From assembly GCA_936911875.1 (NCBI GenBank), contig CAKZGB010000018.1:1-64000 (forward strand): a DNA stretch of 64,000 nucleotides, in the 5' to 3' direction. The notes under the pieces were generated by a model. The model searched no databases, was not told the DNA's origin, and saw only the letters and a list, made by a program, of their open reading frames with translations. Of the stretch, positions 16,799 through 25,609 are shown in pieces (position 1 is the stretch's first letter; every line of letters starts with the position of its first letter). Source of the stretch: an uncultured Lysobacteraceae bacterium. Its GTDB lineage: Bacteria; Pseudomonadota; Gammaproteobacteria; Xanthomonadales; Xanthomonadaceae. A program made the position numbers and the translations under genes.

Positions 16799-16861
16799 GG
16801 TCGGTGCACATAAACGCTAAACTAGAGGTTTGCATTATCGCCGCTTTCCGGAGTTACGCGC

Positions 16862-18244
16862 ATGGCTGTCAGCTGTTTCGACCTGTTCAAGATCGGTGTA
16901 GGACCTAGCTCCTCGCATACCGTCGGTCCGATGCTTGCCGCCGCTCGCTTTGTCGAGCATTGGCTAGTTGACACGCAATGCCTAGAACGTGTGACGCGCG
17001 TGCGTGCCGAGGTGTTCGGCTCGCTGGCCCTAACGGGTCGCGGCCACGGTACCGATAAAGCGGTGCTGATGGGACTCGAGGGCCATCTGCCCAATCGCAT
17101 CGATCCCGACATCATTGCGCCGAGCCTGGAACGCATTCGCGGCAGTAAATCGATCTGTCTGCATGGCGAGCGCGAGATTACCTTCGACGAAAAGCACGAT
17201 CTGATCATGAATAAGCGGCAAAAACTGCCGTTTCATACCAATGGCATGCGCTTTTTCGCCTACGACGCCAATGGCGAAGTGCTGGCCACGCGCGATTACT
17301 ACTCGGTCGGTGGCGGTTTTGTTCTCAATCAGGATGAGGCCGCCGAAGACCGTATCGTCGCGGACACCACCGAGCTGCCCTATCCGTTTCACAGTGGCGA
17401 TGAGCTGATCGCTCAATGCAAGGAACATGGCCTGAGCATTGCGCAGGTCATGATGGCAAATGAGCAAGCCTGGCGAACCGTGCCGGAGATCGAAGAAGGT
17501 CTCGACGATGTGTGGGCGGCGATGCTGGCTTGTCTCAATCGCGGCATTCGCGAATCGGGCACCTTACCGGGCGGACTGAACGTGTCGCGTCGTGCGCCCT
17601 CCCTGTATCGCGAATTGAGCGAACGCCCCGAGGCCGCACTGTGCGACCCGCTGACCACGCTCGACTGGGTCAATCTGTATGCCCTCGCCGTCAACGAAGA
17701 GAACGCCGCAGGCGGCCGCGTGGTGACAGCGCCGACCAACGGCGCCGCGGGCATCATTCCGGCCGTGATCCAGTACTACGACCGTTTTGTTCCGGGCGCT
17801 TCGGCCCTGGGTATTCGTAATTTTCTGCTGACAGCGGCCGCGATCGGCATTCTGTACAAGGAAAATGCCTCAATCTCCGGTGCCGAAGTCGGCTGCCAGG
17901 GCGAAGTCGGCGTGGCCTGCAGCATGGCCGCCGGCGGGCTGACGGCGGCAGTGGGCGGCACTCCGAGCCAGATTGAGAACGCCGCCGAAATCGGCATGGA
18001 ACACAATCTGGGCCTGACCTGCGACCCGATCGGCGGTCTGGTTCAGATCCCCTGTATCGAGCGCAACGCGATGGGCGCGGTCAAGGCCATCAATGCCAGC
18101 CGCATGGCGCTGCGCGGTGACGGCAAGCACAAGGTCTCGCTCGACAAAGTCATCAAGACCATGCGCGATACCGGCCGTGACATGCAGGACAAGTACAAGG
18201 AAACCTCGCGCGGCGGGCTGGCGGTCAACGTCATCGAATGCTGA
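16862..18244 (+). CDS. sdaA: L-serine ammonia-lyase, single-chain iron-sulfur type
   Basis: A 460-residue enzyme that deaminates serine to pyruvate with a [4Fe-4S] cluster. The beta domain begins SCFDLFKIGVGPSSSHTVGPM; the alpha domain has APTNGAAGIIPAV, SGAEVGCQGEVGVACSMAAGG and CDPIGGLVQIPCIERN, giving the cluster cysteines. Both domains are in one chain, as in E. coli SdaA. A TAAACT box (16818-16823) and a GGAG site precede the ATG. Confidence 0.97.
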   Translation: MAVSCFDLFKIGVGPSSSHTVGPMLAAARFVEHWLVDTQCLERVTRVRAEVFGSLALTGRGHGTDKAVLMGLEGHLPNRIDPDIIAPSLERIRGSKSICLHGEREITFDEKHDLIMNKRQKLPFHTNGMRFFAYDANGEVLATRDYYSVGGGFVLNQDEAAEDRIVADTTELPYPFHSGDELIAQCKEHGLSIAQVMMANEQAWRTVPEIEEGLDDVWAAMLACLNRGIRESGTLPGGLNVSRRAPSLYRELSERPEAALCDPLTTLDWVNLYALAVNEENAAGGRVVTAPTNGAAGIIPAVIQYYDRFVPGASALGIRNFLLTAAAIGILYKENASISGAEVGCQGEVGVACSMAAGGLTAAVGGTPSQIENAAEIGMEHNLGLTCDPIGGLVQIPCIERNAMGAVKAINASRMALRGDGKHKVSLDKVIKTMRDTGRDMQDKYKETSRGGLAVNVIEC

Positions 18245-18330
18245 ATCGGGCGGGCGCCGGGGCAGCTTGACGCCGCGAATGGCCTTCGACACGGTAAAAT
18301 GAGCGGTTAACTGCTCCATTTGAGGCATCC

Positions 18331-19938
18331 GTGTCCACTGACGTATCCATGCAGGCCAAGATCCGCCGGACCTTTGCCATCATCTCCCACCCTGACGCCG
18401 GCAAAACCACCCTGACCGAAAAGCTCCTGCTGTTCGGCGGTGCGATTCAGATGGCCGGTTCGGTCAAGGGCCGCAAGGCGGCACGCCACGCCACCTCCGA
18501 CTGGATGGCGCTCGAAAAGGAGCGCGGCATCTCCGTGACCTCATCGGTCATGCAGTTCCCGTACGAAGACAAGATCGTCAACCTGCTCGATACTCCGGGC
18601 CACGCCGACTTCGGCGAGGACACGTATCGCGTGCTGACGGCCGTTGACAGCGCGCTGATGGTGATCGACGTGGCCAAAGGCGTCGAGGAACGCACCATCA
18701 AGCTGATGGAAGTGTGCCGCATGCGCAACACGCCCATCATGACTTTTATCAACAAGCTCGATCGCGAAGGTAAAGATCCGATTGAACTGATCGACGAAGT
18801 GGAATCGGTGCTCGGCATTCAGTGCGCTCCGATTACCTGGCCGATCGGCATGGGTCCGCGCCTGAAGGGCGTGGTGCATCTGCTCACGGGTGAGGTGCAT
18901 CTGTTCGAATCGGGTCGCAATTTTACGCGTCAGGACAGCACCATTTTCCCCTCGCTCGATGATCCGGGCGTGTTAGACGCCATCGGTCAGAACATGCTCG
19001 ATGAGGTGCGCGAACAGCTGGAACTGGTCGAAGGCGCAACCAATCCCTTCGACATGGAGGCGTACCTGCGCGGTGAACAGACGCCGGTCACGTTCGGCTC
19101 GGCCGTCAACAATTTCGGCGTGCAGTTGCTGCTGGATTTCTTTGTTGAACATGCACCCATGCCGCAGGTGCGCGAGACCACGACGCGCAAGGTCGATCCG
19201 ACCGAGAACAAGCTCACGGGCTTTGTCTTCAAGATTCAGGCCAACATGGATCCGCAGCACCGCGACCGCGTCGCCTTTATGCGCATCTGTTCGGGCAAGT
19301 TCACCGCCGGCATGAAGGCCTTCCATCCGCGCGTGGGCAAGGAAATCAAACTCGCCAATGCGCTGACCTTTATGGCCAGCGATCGCGAGATTGCACAGGA
19401 TGCCTTCCCCGGTGATGTGATCGGCATTCACAACCACGGCACCATTGCCATCGGCGACACCTTTACCGAGGGCGAGAACCTGGCGTTTACGGGCATTCCG
19501 AACTTTGCACCGGAACTGTTCCGCCGTGCCCGCCTACGCGATCCGCTCAAGCTCAAGCAGCTGCAAAAGGGCCTGGCACAATTGAGTGAGGAAGGCGCAA
19601 CCCAGTTCTTTAAGCCAATGATGTCCAACGATCTGATCCTGGGCGCCGTCGGGATGCTGCAGTTCGATGTGGTGGCCTATCGCCTGAAGGACGAATACGG
19701 TGTTGATGCTCTGTTCGAGAACGTCAATGTGGCCACTGCGCGCTGGGTCCGTTGCGACGATCCGAAAAAGCTCGAAGAGTTCGTCAACAAGAACGCTTTG
19801 AATCTGGCCAATGACGCTGCCGGCGAACTGGTGTATCTGGCCCCGACTCGCGTTAATCTGAACCTGACCCAGGAACGGCATCCGGAAGTGCAATTCCTGG
19901 CGACGCGCGAACACGCGCACTCAGTCGATCTCGGCTAA
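18331..19938 (+). CDS. prfC: Peptide chain release factor 3
   Basis: A 535-residue translational GTPase that recycles RF1/RF2 after termination. G1 SHPDAGKTTLTEKLL, the switch region GISVTSSVM, G3 DTPGHADFGED and G4 NKLDREGKDP are intact, and the length matches bacterial RF3. The start is GTG with TGAGG upstream; a TAAAAT box (18295-18300) lies about 30 bases before it. Monocistronic or followed by the PAQR gene after 26 bases. Confidence 0.97.
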   Translation: MSTDVSMQAKIRRTFAIISHPDAGKTTLTEKLLLFGGAIQMAGSVKGRKAARHATSDWMALEKERGISVTSSVMQFPYEDKIVNLLDTPGHADFGEDTYRVLTAVDSALMVIDVAKGVEERTIKLMEVCRMRNTPIMTFINKLDREGKDPIELIDEVESVLGIQCAPITWPIGMGPRLKGVVHLLTGEVHLFESGRNFTRQDSTIFPSLDDPGVLDAIGQNMLDEVREQLELVEGATNPFDMEAYLRGEQTPVTFGSAVNNFGVQLLLDFFVEHAPMPQVRETTTRKVDPTENKLTGFVFKIQANMDPQHRDRVAFMRICSGKFTAGMKAFHPRVGKEIKLANALTFMASDREIAQDAFPGDVIGIHNHGTIAIGDTFTEGENLAFTGIPNFAPELFRRARLRDPLKLKQLQKGLAQLSEEGATQFFKPMMSNDLILGAVGMLQFDVVAYRLKDEYGVDALFENVNVATARWVRCDDPKKLEEFVNKNALNLANDAAGELVYLAPTRVNLNLTQERHPEVQFLATREHAHSVDLG

Positions 19939-19964
19939 GTTCAAACCTACCGGAGTTATTCCAA

Positions 19965-20636
19965 ATGACTATCCCGCACCACCACAGCCAGTACTCCGCG
20001 AGCGAAGAGCTGGCCAATGCGCTGACTCACGGTATCGCTGCCGCTGCAGCGCTGGGTGCGGGTGCGGTGCTGATTACGCTTTCGGCCCTATGGGGCGATG
20101 TGTGGCAGCTGAGCGGCGCTATCGTCTATGTGGCGACGCTGTTTGTCATGTACCTGGCCTCGACGGTGTATCACTCGATCCCGCAACCCAAGCTCAAGGC
20201 ACGATTTAAGGTACTGGATCACTGCGCGATCTACCTGCTGATCGCCGGTACCTATACGCCGTTTATGCTGGTCGGCCTGCGCGGACCCTGGGGTTGGAGC
20301 TTGCTCACCGTCATCTGGTCACTGGCCGCTGCCGGCATCGCCTTTAAGCTGTTTTTTACCGGTCGCTTTAAACTGATTTCGACCCTGATCTACATTGCGA
20401 TGGGTTGGCTGATTGTCGTCGCCGTCAAACCGATGATGAATTCGCTGTCCGCGTTTACGCTGCAATGGCTGCTGGCCGGCGGTCTGTTCTATACGCTCGG
20501 CACCGTGTTCTACATGGCCAAAAAAATCCCCTACTCGCACAGCATCTGGCACGGTTTTGTGATTGCCGGCAGCGCCTGCCATTTTGTCGCGGTGATGTCG
20601 CACGTTGCGGTCCGCCAAGCGGCCTCCGGCGCTTAA
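19965..20636 (+). CDS. PAQR / haemolysin III family membrane protein
   Basis: A 223-residue protein with about seven hydrophobic helices. The family metal-site residues are present: STVYHS in helix 2, a downstream DH (VLDHCAIYLLIAGTYTPFML) and the C-terminal HSIWHGFVIAGSACHF. Members resemble YqfA and adiponectin-receptor-type hydrolases; their bacterial substrate is unclear and the haemolysin name is historical. Converges with the glycosyltransferase gene. Confidence 0.92.
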   Translation: MTIPHHHSQYSASEELANALTHGIAAAAALGAGAVLITLSALWGDVWQLSGAIVYVATLFVMYLASTVYHSIPQPKLKARFKVLDHCAIYLLIAGTYTPFMLVGLRGPWGWSLLTVIWSLAAAGIAFKLFFTGRFKLISTLIYIAMGWLIVVAVKPMMNSLSAFTLQWLLAGGLFYTLGTVFYMAKKIPYSHSIWHGFVIAGSACHFVAVMSHVAVRQAASGA

Positions 20637-20645
20637 AATACGGCT

Positions 20646-21656
20646 TTAGTTGCCGCTGCGATCGGGCAACTGCTGGTCAACGAGATACAGCGGCCGCTGC
20701 TTGGACTCGTTATACATGCGTCCAAGGTATTCGCCGATTACGCCGAGTGCCAGCAACTGCACGCCACCGATAAACAGAATCACCGCCATCATCGAAGGCC
20801 AGCCCGCGACCGGATCGCCATACAGCGCCGCCCGAATCATAACGAAGGCCATACCGACAAACGCAAACAGCGCCGCGATCACCCCGGTATAAGTGGCTAG
20901 GCGTAACGGTGCCAGTGAAAAGCTGGTGATGCCATCGAGCGCCAGATTCCACAAACCGCGAAAGTTGAACTTGGTCTTGCCGGCATTGCGGGCTGCGCGC
21001 GAATACGGCACGGAAATGCGGTTAAAACCGACCCAACCGAACAGACCCTTCATAAAACGGTTGCGTTCGCGCAGCTGACCCAAGGCCTGCACTGCCCGCT
21101 CGGACAGCAGACGGAAATCACCGGTATCCGCAGGGATCGGCGTGTCGGACAAGTAACCGATCACCCGATAGAACCACTTGGCAGTGACGCGCTTGAACCA
21201 CAACTCACCATCGCGATTGGTGCGCGTGCCATACACATCGTCATAGCCTTGCAGCCAGTACGGCACCAGCGAACTGATGAGGGCCGGCGGATCCTGGCCA
21301 TCGGCATCGAGAATCACGACACCGCCCTGCCCGATCTGATCCAGACCGGCCGTGAGCGCAATTTCCTTGCCGAAATTGCGGGACAGACGCAGCACGGAGA
21401 CTTGAGAGTCCTGCTCGCGTAGTGATTGCAGAATCGACCAGGTGGCATCGCGGCTGCCGTCATCGACATACAGGATGCGAGTCTCAATGCCGTGCGCGGC
21501 GCGGATGCCATCGAGTGCTTCGCGGATCTGCGGATGCAGTAAAGGCAGCGAGGTCGCCTCGTTGTACGCGGCGACCAGTACTGTCAGTCGCCGATGGGCT
21601 ACATCCGCGGTGGGAGTACCAAAGTCGCTCAAATCCGGATTCCGTATCGGGTTCAA
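20646..21656 (-). CDS. GT2 glycosyltransferase, ArnC/GtrB type
   Basis: A 336-residue membrane-anchored transferase. The GT-A domain (TVLVAAYNEATSLPLL, LYVDDGSRDATW, ILDADGQDPP) precedes two C-terminal transmembrane helices (about residues 250-272 and 284-310) and the tail GEYLGRMYNESKQRPLYLV. Relatives transfer sugars from NDP donors to undecaprenyl phosphate for lipid A or O-antigen modification. The open frame begins with TTG at 21656, but a TATACT box on the minus strand (21660-21665) would place the transcript start just inside it; the in-frame TTG at 21632 is an alternative. Confidence 0.88.
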   Translation of the reverse strand: MNPIRNPDLSDFGTPTADVAHRRLTVLVAAYNEATSLPLLHPQIREALDGIRAAHGIETRILYVDDGSRDATWSILQSLREQDSQVSVLRLSRNFGKEIALTAGLDQIGQGGVVILDADGQDPPALISSLVPYWLQGYDDVYGTRTNRDGELWFKRVTAKWFYRVIGYLSDTPIPADTGDFRLLSERAVQALGQLRERNRFMKGLFGWVGFNRISVPYSRAARNAGKTKFNFRGLWNLALDGITSFSLAPLRLATYTGVIAALFAFVGMAFVMIRAALYGDPVAGWPSMMAVILFIGGVQLLALGVIGEYLGRMYNESKQRPLYLVDQQLPDRSGN

Positions 21657-21672
21657 TGCAGTATAGCGGGCT

Positions 21673-22407
21673 TCAGTCCAGCTGCTTCAAATAGCCGCGA
21701 CCGCCGATGCGACCCATCTGCCGTTCGATCCAGCGCGCACGACGGCTGACATAGGGACCGGGGTTGGCCGCGTTGTAGCGTTTGGGATTGGGCAACACGG
21801 CAGCAAGGCGCGCCGCCTGCGAGCGCGACAGATTCTTGGCATCGGTGCGCCAGAACTTGCGGGCAGCGGCTTGCGCGCCGTAGACGCCATCGCCCATCTC
21901 CGCAATATTCGCGTACATCTCAATAATGCGATGTTTGGGCCACAAGGTCTCAATCAGCAGCGTGTACCAGGCCTCGAGCCCTTTGCGGAAATAGCCGCCG
22001 CCACTCCACAGAAACAGATTCTTTGCGACCTGCTGCGAAATCGTGGAGCCGCCACGCACGCGCTTGCCCTTGACGTTGTTGGCATAAGCCTTTTCGATGG
22101 CCACCACATCAAAGCCGTAATGCTCGGCAAACAGTTGGTCCTCGGCGGCGACCAAGGCCACCGGCACGTTCGGTGACATTTCACCCAACGGCCGCCAGTT
22201 ATAACGCCAGCGGTAGTCCTTATCGCCATCGACCCGCGCATCGACCTGACGCCACAACATGAAGGCCGTCATCGGCGGTGGCACAAACCGCAACACAATC
22301 ACTTGCAGCACGCTGATCAGGGCCAATACGCCGACGGTCTTGAGCAACAGCCGCAACCAACGGCGCCGAGGTTTGCCCGCAGAGGAAGAAACATTTCGAG
22401 GACTCAT
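21673..22407 (-). CDS. mtgA: Monofunctional biosynthetic peptidoglycan transglycosylase
   Basis: A 244-residue GT51 enzyme that polymerises lipid II glycan strands at the inner membrane. A single transmembrane helix (about residues 20-42) is followed by the catalytic AAEDQLFAEHYGFD and RGGSTISQQVAKNLFLW, then RKGLEAWYTLLIE. No transpeptidase domain is present and length is typical of MtgA. It lies 16 bases upstream of the GT2 gene on the same strand. Confidence 0.96.
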   Translation of the reverse strand: MSPRNVSSSAGKPRRRWLRLLLKTVGVLALISVLQVIVLRFVPPPMTAFMLWRQVDARVDGDKDYRWRYNWRPLGEMSPNVPVALVAAEDQLFAEHYGFDVVAIEKAYANNVKGKRVRGGSTISQQVAKNLFLWSGGGYFRKGLEAWYTLLIETLWPKHRIIEMYANIAEMGDGVYGAQAAARKFWRTDAKNLSRSQAARLAAVLPNPKRYNAANPGPYVSRRARWIERQMGRIGGRGYLKQLD

Positions 22408-22455
22408 GGGAACTCAGTGTACGGCAGGACAGCCCGATTGATGCGCCTCCCACTG

Positions 22456-22467
22456 TAAACTGCAAGC
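22456..22467 (+). promoter_or_regulatory. Start-proximal -10 box before the TPR-hydroxylase gene
   Basis: TAAACT (22456-22461) is followed by six bases and the ATG at 22468. No ribosome-binding site is visible. Same arrangement as hemE and yggS, suggesting a leaderless transcript. Confidence 0.4.
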
Positions 22468-23694
22468 ATGAATTCGACCGATCCCATGGATGCGCTGCGC
22501 CGTCAGCAACAGCTTGATCAACAGGTCCATCAGTTGTGTCAGATGGCGATGCAGAATGCCGACCGTGGCCAACTGCAAGCGGCACGCGAGCTATTGGATC
22601 GCGCTGTGCAGATGGCGCCCGGACATGCTTTGGCACTCGCCTATCTGGGTCGCGTACTGCATCGGCAAGGTCACATGGAGGCGGCACGCCACGCTTACGA
22701 TCAGGCGGTCGCTGCGATGCCTTCGGCCTGGGGTCCGCGCTTTGAAAAAGCCCAGTTTCTGGAGTCCGTTGGCGACGTGCGCAACGCGGCGCTGATGTGG
22801 CGCACCGGCCTGCAGTTCATGGCGCCGGAACAGCAGGCGGATCCGACACTGCGCGACCTGGTGCAACGGGCCGAGGCGGCGCAGGCGCAAGATGCGGAAG
22901 CGCTGCACGAACATCTGTGGTCACGGACCGACGAGTTGCGCAACGGCGAATCCGGCAAACACCTGCGCCGCTATCTGCATTGCCTGGACATTGCCACCGG
23001 CCGTCGGCCCTTCGTCACGGCTCAGCCGATTCACTTGCCGTTCCCCGAGTTGCCGGCGATCCAGTTCTTTGATCGGACGGACTTTGCATGGGCGCGCGAT
23101 GTCGAAGCACAGACCGACCGCGTTGTGCAGGAGCTGCTAGCCGTATCGGCCGCCGATGCAGAAGGCTTCGTGCCGTATGTTCAAACCCGCGAGGGTGAAT
23201 CCTCCGGTCAGTTCGATGCACTCGATCGGGATGACGGTTGGAGTGCGTACTTTTTGTGGAATCAGGGGGTGCGCGTTGACGCCCACTGCGAGCGTTGCCC
23301 AGCCACCGAGGCCGCGGTCGCCATGGCGCCGCAGATTCAGGTCAAAGAACGGGCACCGGCTGTGTTCTTCTCGGCCCTGCGACCGCATACCGAGATCCCG
23401 CCGCACAACGGCGCGACCAACGCGCGCCTGACCGTTCACCTGCCGTTGATTATCCCGCCCGACTGCGCTCTGCAGGTCGGCGACGAGGTTCGCACCTGGA
23501 AACAAGGCGAATTGCTGATTTTTGACGACACCATTCGGCACAGCGCCTGGAACCGCAGCGACCAGCGCCGCGTGGTTCTGATCTTCGATATCTGGAATCC
23601 GTTGCTGTCAGACCTTGAACAACAGCTAGTTGCCCGCACTATTGAGGGAATGATTGACTACTACGGATCTTCTAATGACCTTGGCGAACTCTGA
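22468..23694 (+). CDS. TPR-aspartyl/asparaginyl beta-hydroxylase family protein
   Basis: A 408-residue two-domain protein. Residues about 15-110 form tetratricopeptide-type repeats (ALAYLGRVLHRQGHMEAARHAYDQA); the C-terminal 190 residues are an aspartyl/asparaginyl beta-hydroxylase domain with the iron/2-oxoglutarate pattern RPHTEIPPHNGATNARLTVH and DDTIRHSAWN. Such enzymes hydroxylate Asp/Asn side chains or act in LPS modification (LpxO-like); the substrate here is unknown. The last 20 bases overlap hslO from its ATG at 23675 (41 from the alternative TTG), so the two are probably translationally linked. Confidence 0.88.
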   Translation: MNSTDPMDALRRQQQLDQQVHQLCQMAMQNADRGQLQAARELLDRAVQMAPGHALALAYLGRVLHRQGHMEAARHAYDQAVAAMPSAWGPRFEKAQFLESVGDVRNAALMWRTGLQFMAPEQQADPTLRDLVQRAEAAQAQDAEALHEHLWSRTDELRNGESGKHLRRYLHCLDIATGRRPFVTAQPIHLPFPELPAIQFFDRTDFAWARDVEAQTDRVVQELLAVSAADAEGFVPYVQTREGESSGQFDALDRDDGWSAYFLWNQGVRVDAHCERCPATEAAVAMAPQIQVKERAPAVFFSALRPHTEIPPHNGATNARLTVHLPLIIPPDCALQVGDEVRTWKQGELLIFDDTIRHSAWNRSDQRRVVLIFDIWNPLLSDLEQQLVARTIEGMIDYYGSSNDLGEL

Positions 23695-24571
23695 TCAAGC
23701 CACCCGCTTCCTGTTGCCGGAGCTGGGTATTCGCGGCGTGGCCGTGCACCTGGCCGACAGCGCCGAGCGCATCCGCGACCGTCCCGACTACACCGAAGCC
23801 GTATCGCACCTGCTGGGCGAAGCGACTGCCGCCACCGTAATCCTTGGCCACCACATCAAGGTGGACGGCCGCCTGTCGCTGCAACTCAAGACCGATGGCG
23901 ATCTGCGCACCCTCTTTACGGAGAGCACCGCGCAGGGCACCGTTCGCGGCATCGCCCAAATTGCCGAAGGCGCTACGGGCCCCGAGGTCCGCGACCTGAC
24001 CGCACTGGGCGGCGACCGCCTGTTGGCCATCACTATCGAAAACAAGGGCATCGGCAACCGCGAGATGCAGCAGTACCAGGGTCTGGTGGCTGTTGACCGT
24101 CCGACGCTGGCCGAAGCCATCGAACAGTACTTTGAGCAGTCCGAGCAATTGCCCACACGCCTGCTGCTGGCTGCCGACAAGGGCCACGCCGCCGGCCTGA
24201 TGCTGCAGAAGCTGCCTGAGAACAGCGACGACCAGGACGGCTGGGACCGCGCCCTGGCGCTGTTCGAGACGCTGGGTGAGCAGGAGCTGCTGGACTTGCC
24301 TTCGACTGAGGTGCTGCACCGCCTGTTCCACGACGAGACCGTCCAGATTCTGGAGCAGTCGCCGGTCACGTTTGCGTGCTCGTGCTCGCGCGAACGGGCG
24401 CAGGACATGCTGATTTCGCTGGGCCCGGACCCCGATGGCGACGGTCTGGACAACCCCACCGACGTCAAATGCGAGTTCTGCGGTGAGGACTACCATTTCA
24501 CGGCCGAAGAGATGGCGGTCATCCACGCTGCCGCTCAGTCTGAACAGTCCGGACCCGTTACGCTGCAATAA
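23675..24571 (+). CDS. hslO: Redox-regulated chaperone Hsp33
   Basis: A 298-residue holdase activated by oxidation and unfolding. The N-terminal domain starts ATRFLLPELGIRGVAVHL; the C-terminal zinc switch has CSC near residues 235-237 and CEFC near 266-269, so all four zinc cysteines are present. The ATG at 23675 is preferred; an in-frame TTG at 23654 with GAGGGA upstream would add seven residues and cannot be excluded. It overlaps the end of the hydroxylase gene. Confidence 0.95.
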   Translation: MTLANSDQATRFLLPELGIRGVAVHLADSAERIRDRPDYTEAVSHLLGEATAATVILGHHIKVDGRLSLQLKTDGDLRTLFTESTAQGTVRGIAQIAEGATGPEVRDLTALGGDRLLAITIENKGIGNREMQQYQGLVAVDRPTLAEAIEQYFEQSEQLPTRLLLAADKGHAAGLMLQKLPENSDDQDGWDRALALFETLGEQELLDLPSTEVLHRLFHDETVQILEQSPVTFACSCSRERAQDMLISLGPDPDGDGLDNPTDVKCEFCGEDYHFTAEEMAVIHAAAQSEQSGPVTLQ

Positions 24572-24709
24572 CCCTAAAGTCCGATGAACGGGCTGCCGAA
24601 TTGCCTTGCAATTGACATATTCTTCCTGTTAAATGAGTATTAACAAGTCGTAAACTTGGAGTTGGGGTCCGGAACTTTTTCCGGTGCTTCACTGTCCAAT
24701 CGGGTACAC

Positions 24710-25546
24710 ATGTCTAAGCGTCGTATTGCCATCGCCAGCCTCGCACTTGCCGCCTCCGTCGCGGCAACGTCGGCGTTTGCGCAATCGTCCAAAAATGCGA
24801 CTGTTTTGCCCTTGTGGAACGGTAACAGCGGCAAGGTCGAGGCACTTTTGCTGCTCGAGCCCACCACCAACGGCGGCCGCTGGCAAATGGGTTCCAGCTC
24901 GCTGAGCGCTTCGCTCGGTTTGAGCGGTGGTGACACGCTGGGCGTGATCTGTAAAAACAGTGCCTCCACCTCTGCCATTTCGTCGCTGTCCGGTAACTGT
25001 GTGCTTGCCGCGGTCGATGGCGATGGCCGTCGCAATACCGGTAGCGCGTTCAGCGGTGTCAGCCTGACGCGTAATGGTGGCAAGATCGGCGTACTCGCCG
25101 GTGGCGGCACGGCATCCCTGCCCAACTGGCTGTCAAACCCCGGCCTGGCGCGCAACAGCCAACTGAACCAAAACAGCCTGACCGTGTTCGGTGCCAAGAA
25201 TATCGGACGTGAGGCCACGATTTCTATCGGTGGCACACTGGCCCGCGCGCGCCTGGTTCCCGCTAATGATGTGCCCGCCCTCGCCGACCGTTGGGATATG
25301 CAATCGCTCAGTGTCGGTGCGGGCTACGGCAACTTCAGCGCCTCGATTGTCGGTCGCGTGGTTGAAACCCCGAACCGCCCCAATTACCGTAACGTCGGTC
25401 TGGGTCTGAACTGGCGCGCCCCCTGGAAGGGCGAATTCTCCATCGGTGCCGAGAGCGTTGTGACGCGCGGCAAGAATCCTTTCGCAGACAACATCAGCGA
25501 AGACGAGGGCGCCGTGCCCTACGTCCGTTACCAACAGGGTCTGTAA
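24710..25546 (+). CDS. Exported protein of unknown function, possibly a beta-barrel-type xanthomonad family
   Basis: A 278-residue protein. Residues 1-25 are a signal peptide (RIAIASLALAASVAATSAFAQ). The mature part is rich in Gly/Ser/Asn with alternating hydrophobic strands (SLSASLGLSGGDTLGVIC..., ISIGGTLARARLVP, SIVGRVVETP, VGLGLNWRAPWKGEFSIGAE) and ends YVRYQQGL, a pattern that suggests an outer-membrane barrel or beta-rich exported protein. Two cysteines (VICKN and GNCVL) could form a disulfide. It resembles an uncharacterised family seen in xanthomonads, but I cannot name its function. A strong terminator follows. Confidence 0.7.
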   Translation: MSKRRIAIASLALAASVAATSAFAQSSKNATVLPLWNGNSGKVEALLLLEPTTNGGRWQMGSSSLSASLGLSGGDTLGVICKNSASTSAISSLSGNCVLAAVDGDGRRNTGSAFSGVSLTRNGGKIGVLAGGGTASLPNWLSNPGLARNSQLNQNSLTVFGAKNIGREATISIGGTLARARLVPANDVPALADRWDMQSLSVGAGYGNFSASIVGRVVETPNRPNYRNVGLGLNWRAPWKGEFSIGAESVVTRGKNPFADNISEDEGAVPYVRYQQGL

Positions 25547-25587
25547 TTTCGATTCACCGCAGCCGACTTCCGGCAACTGAGTCAATG

Positions 25588-25609
25588 GCGCCTTATCGGC
25601 GCTTTTTTT
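25588..25609 (+). terminator. Rho-independent terminator
   Basis: A GCGCC/GGCGC stem (25588-25592 and 25598-25602) with a five-base loop is followed by seven T residues. It ends the exported-protein gene and overlaps the last codon of the convergent methyltransferase gene. Confidence 0.85.

Noticed and set aside
24612..24643. Sigma70 promoter for the exported-protein gene (TTGACA and TATTAA)
   Set aside because: Both hexamers are good, but the spacer is 20 bases, too long for confident calling.
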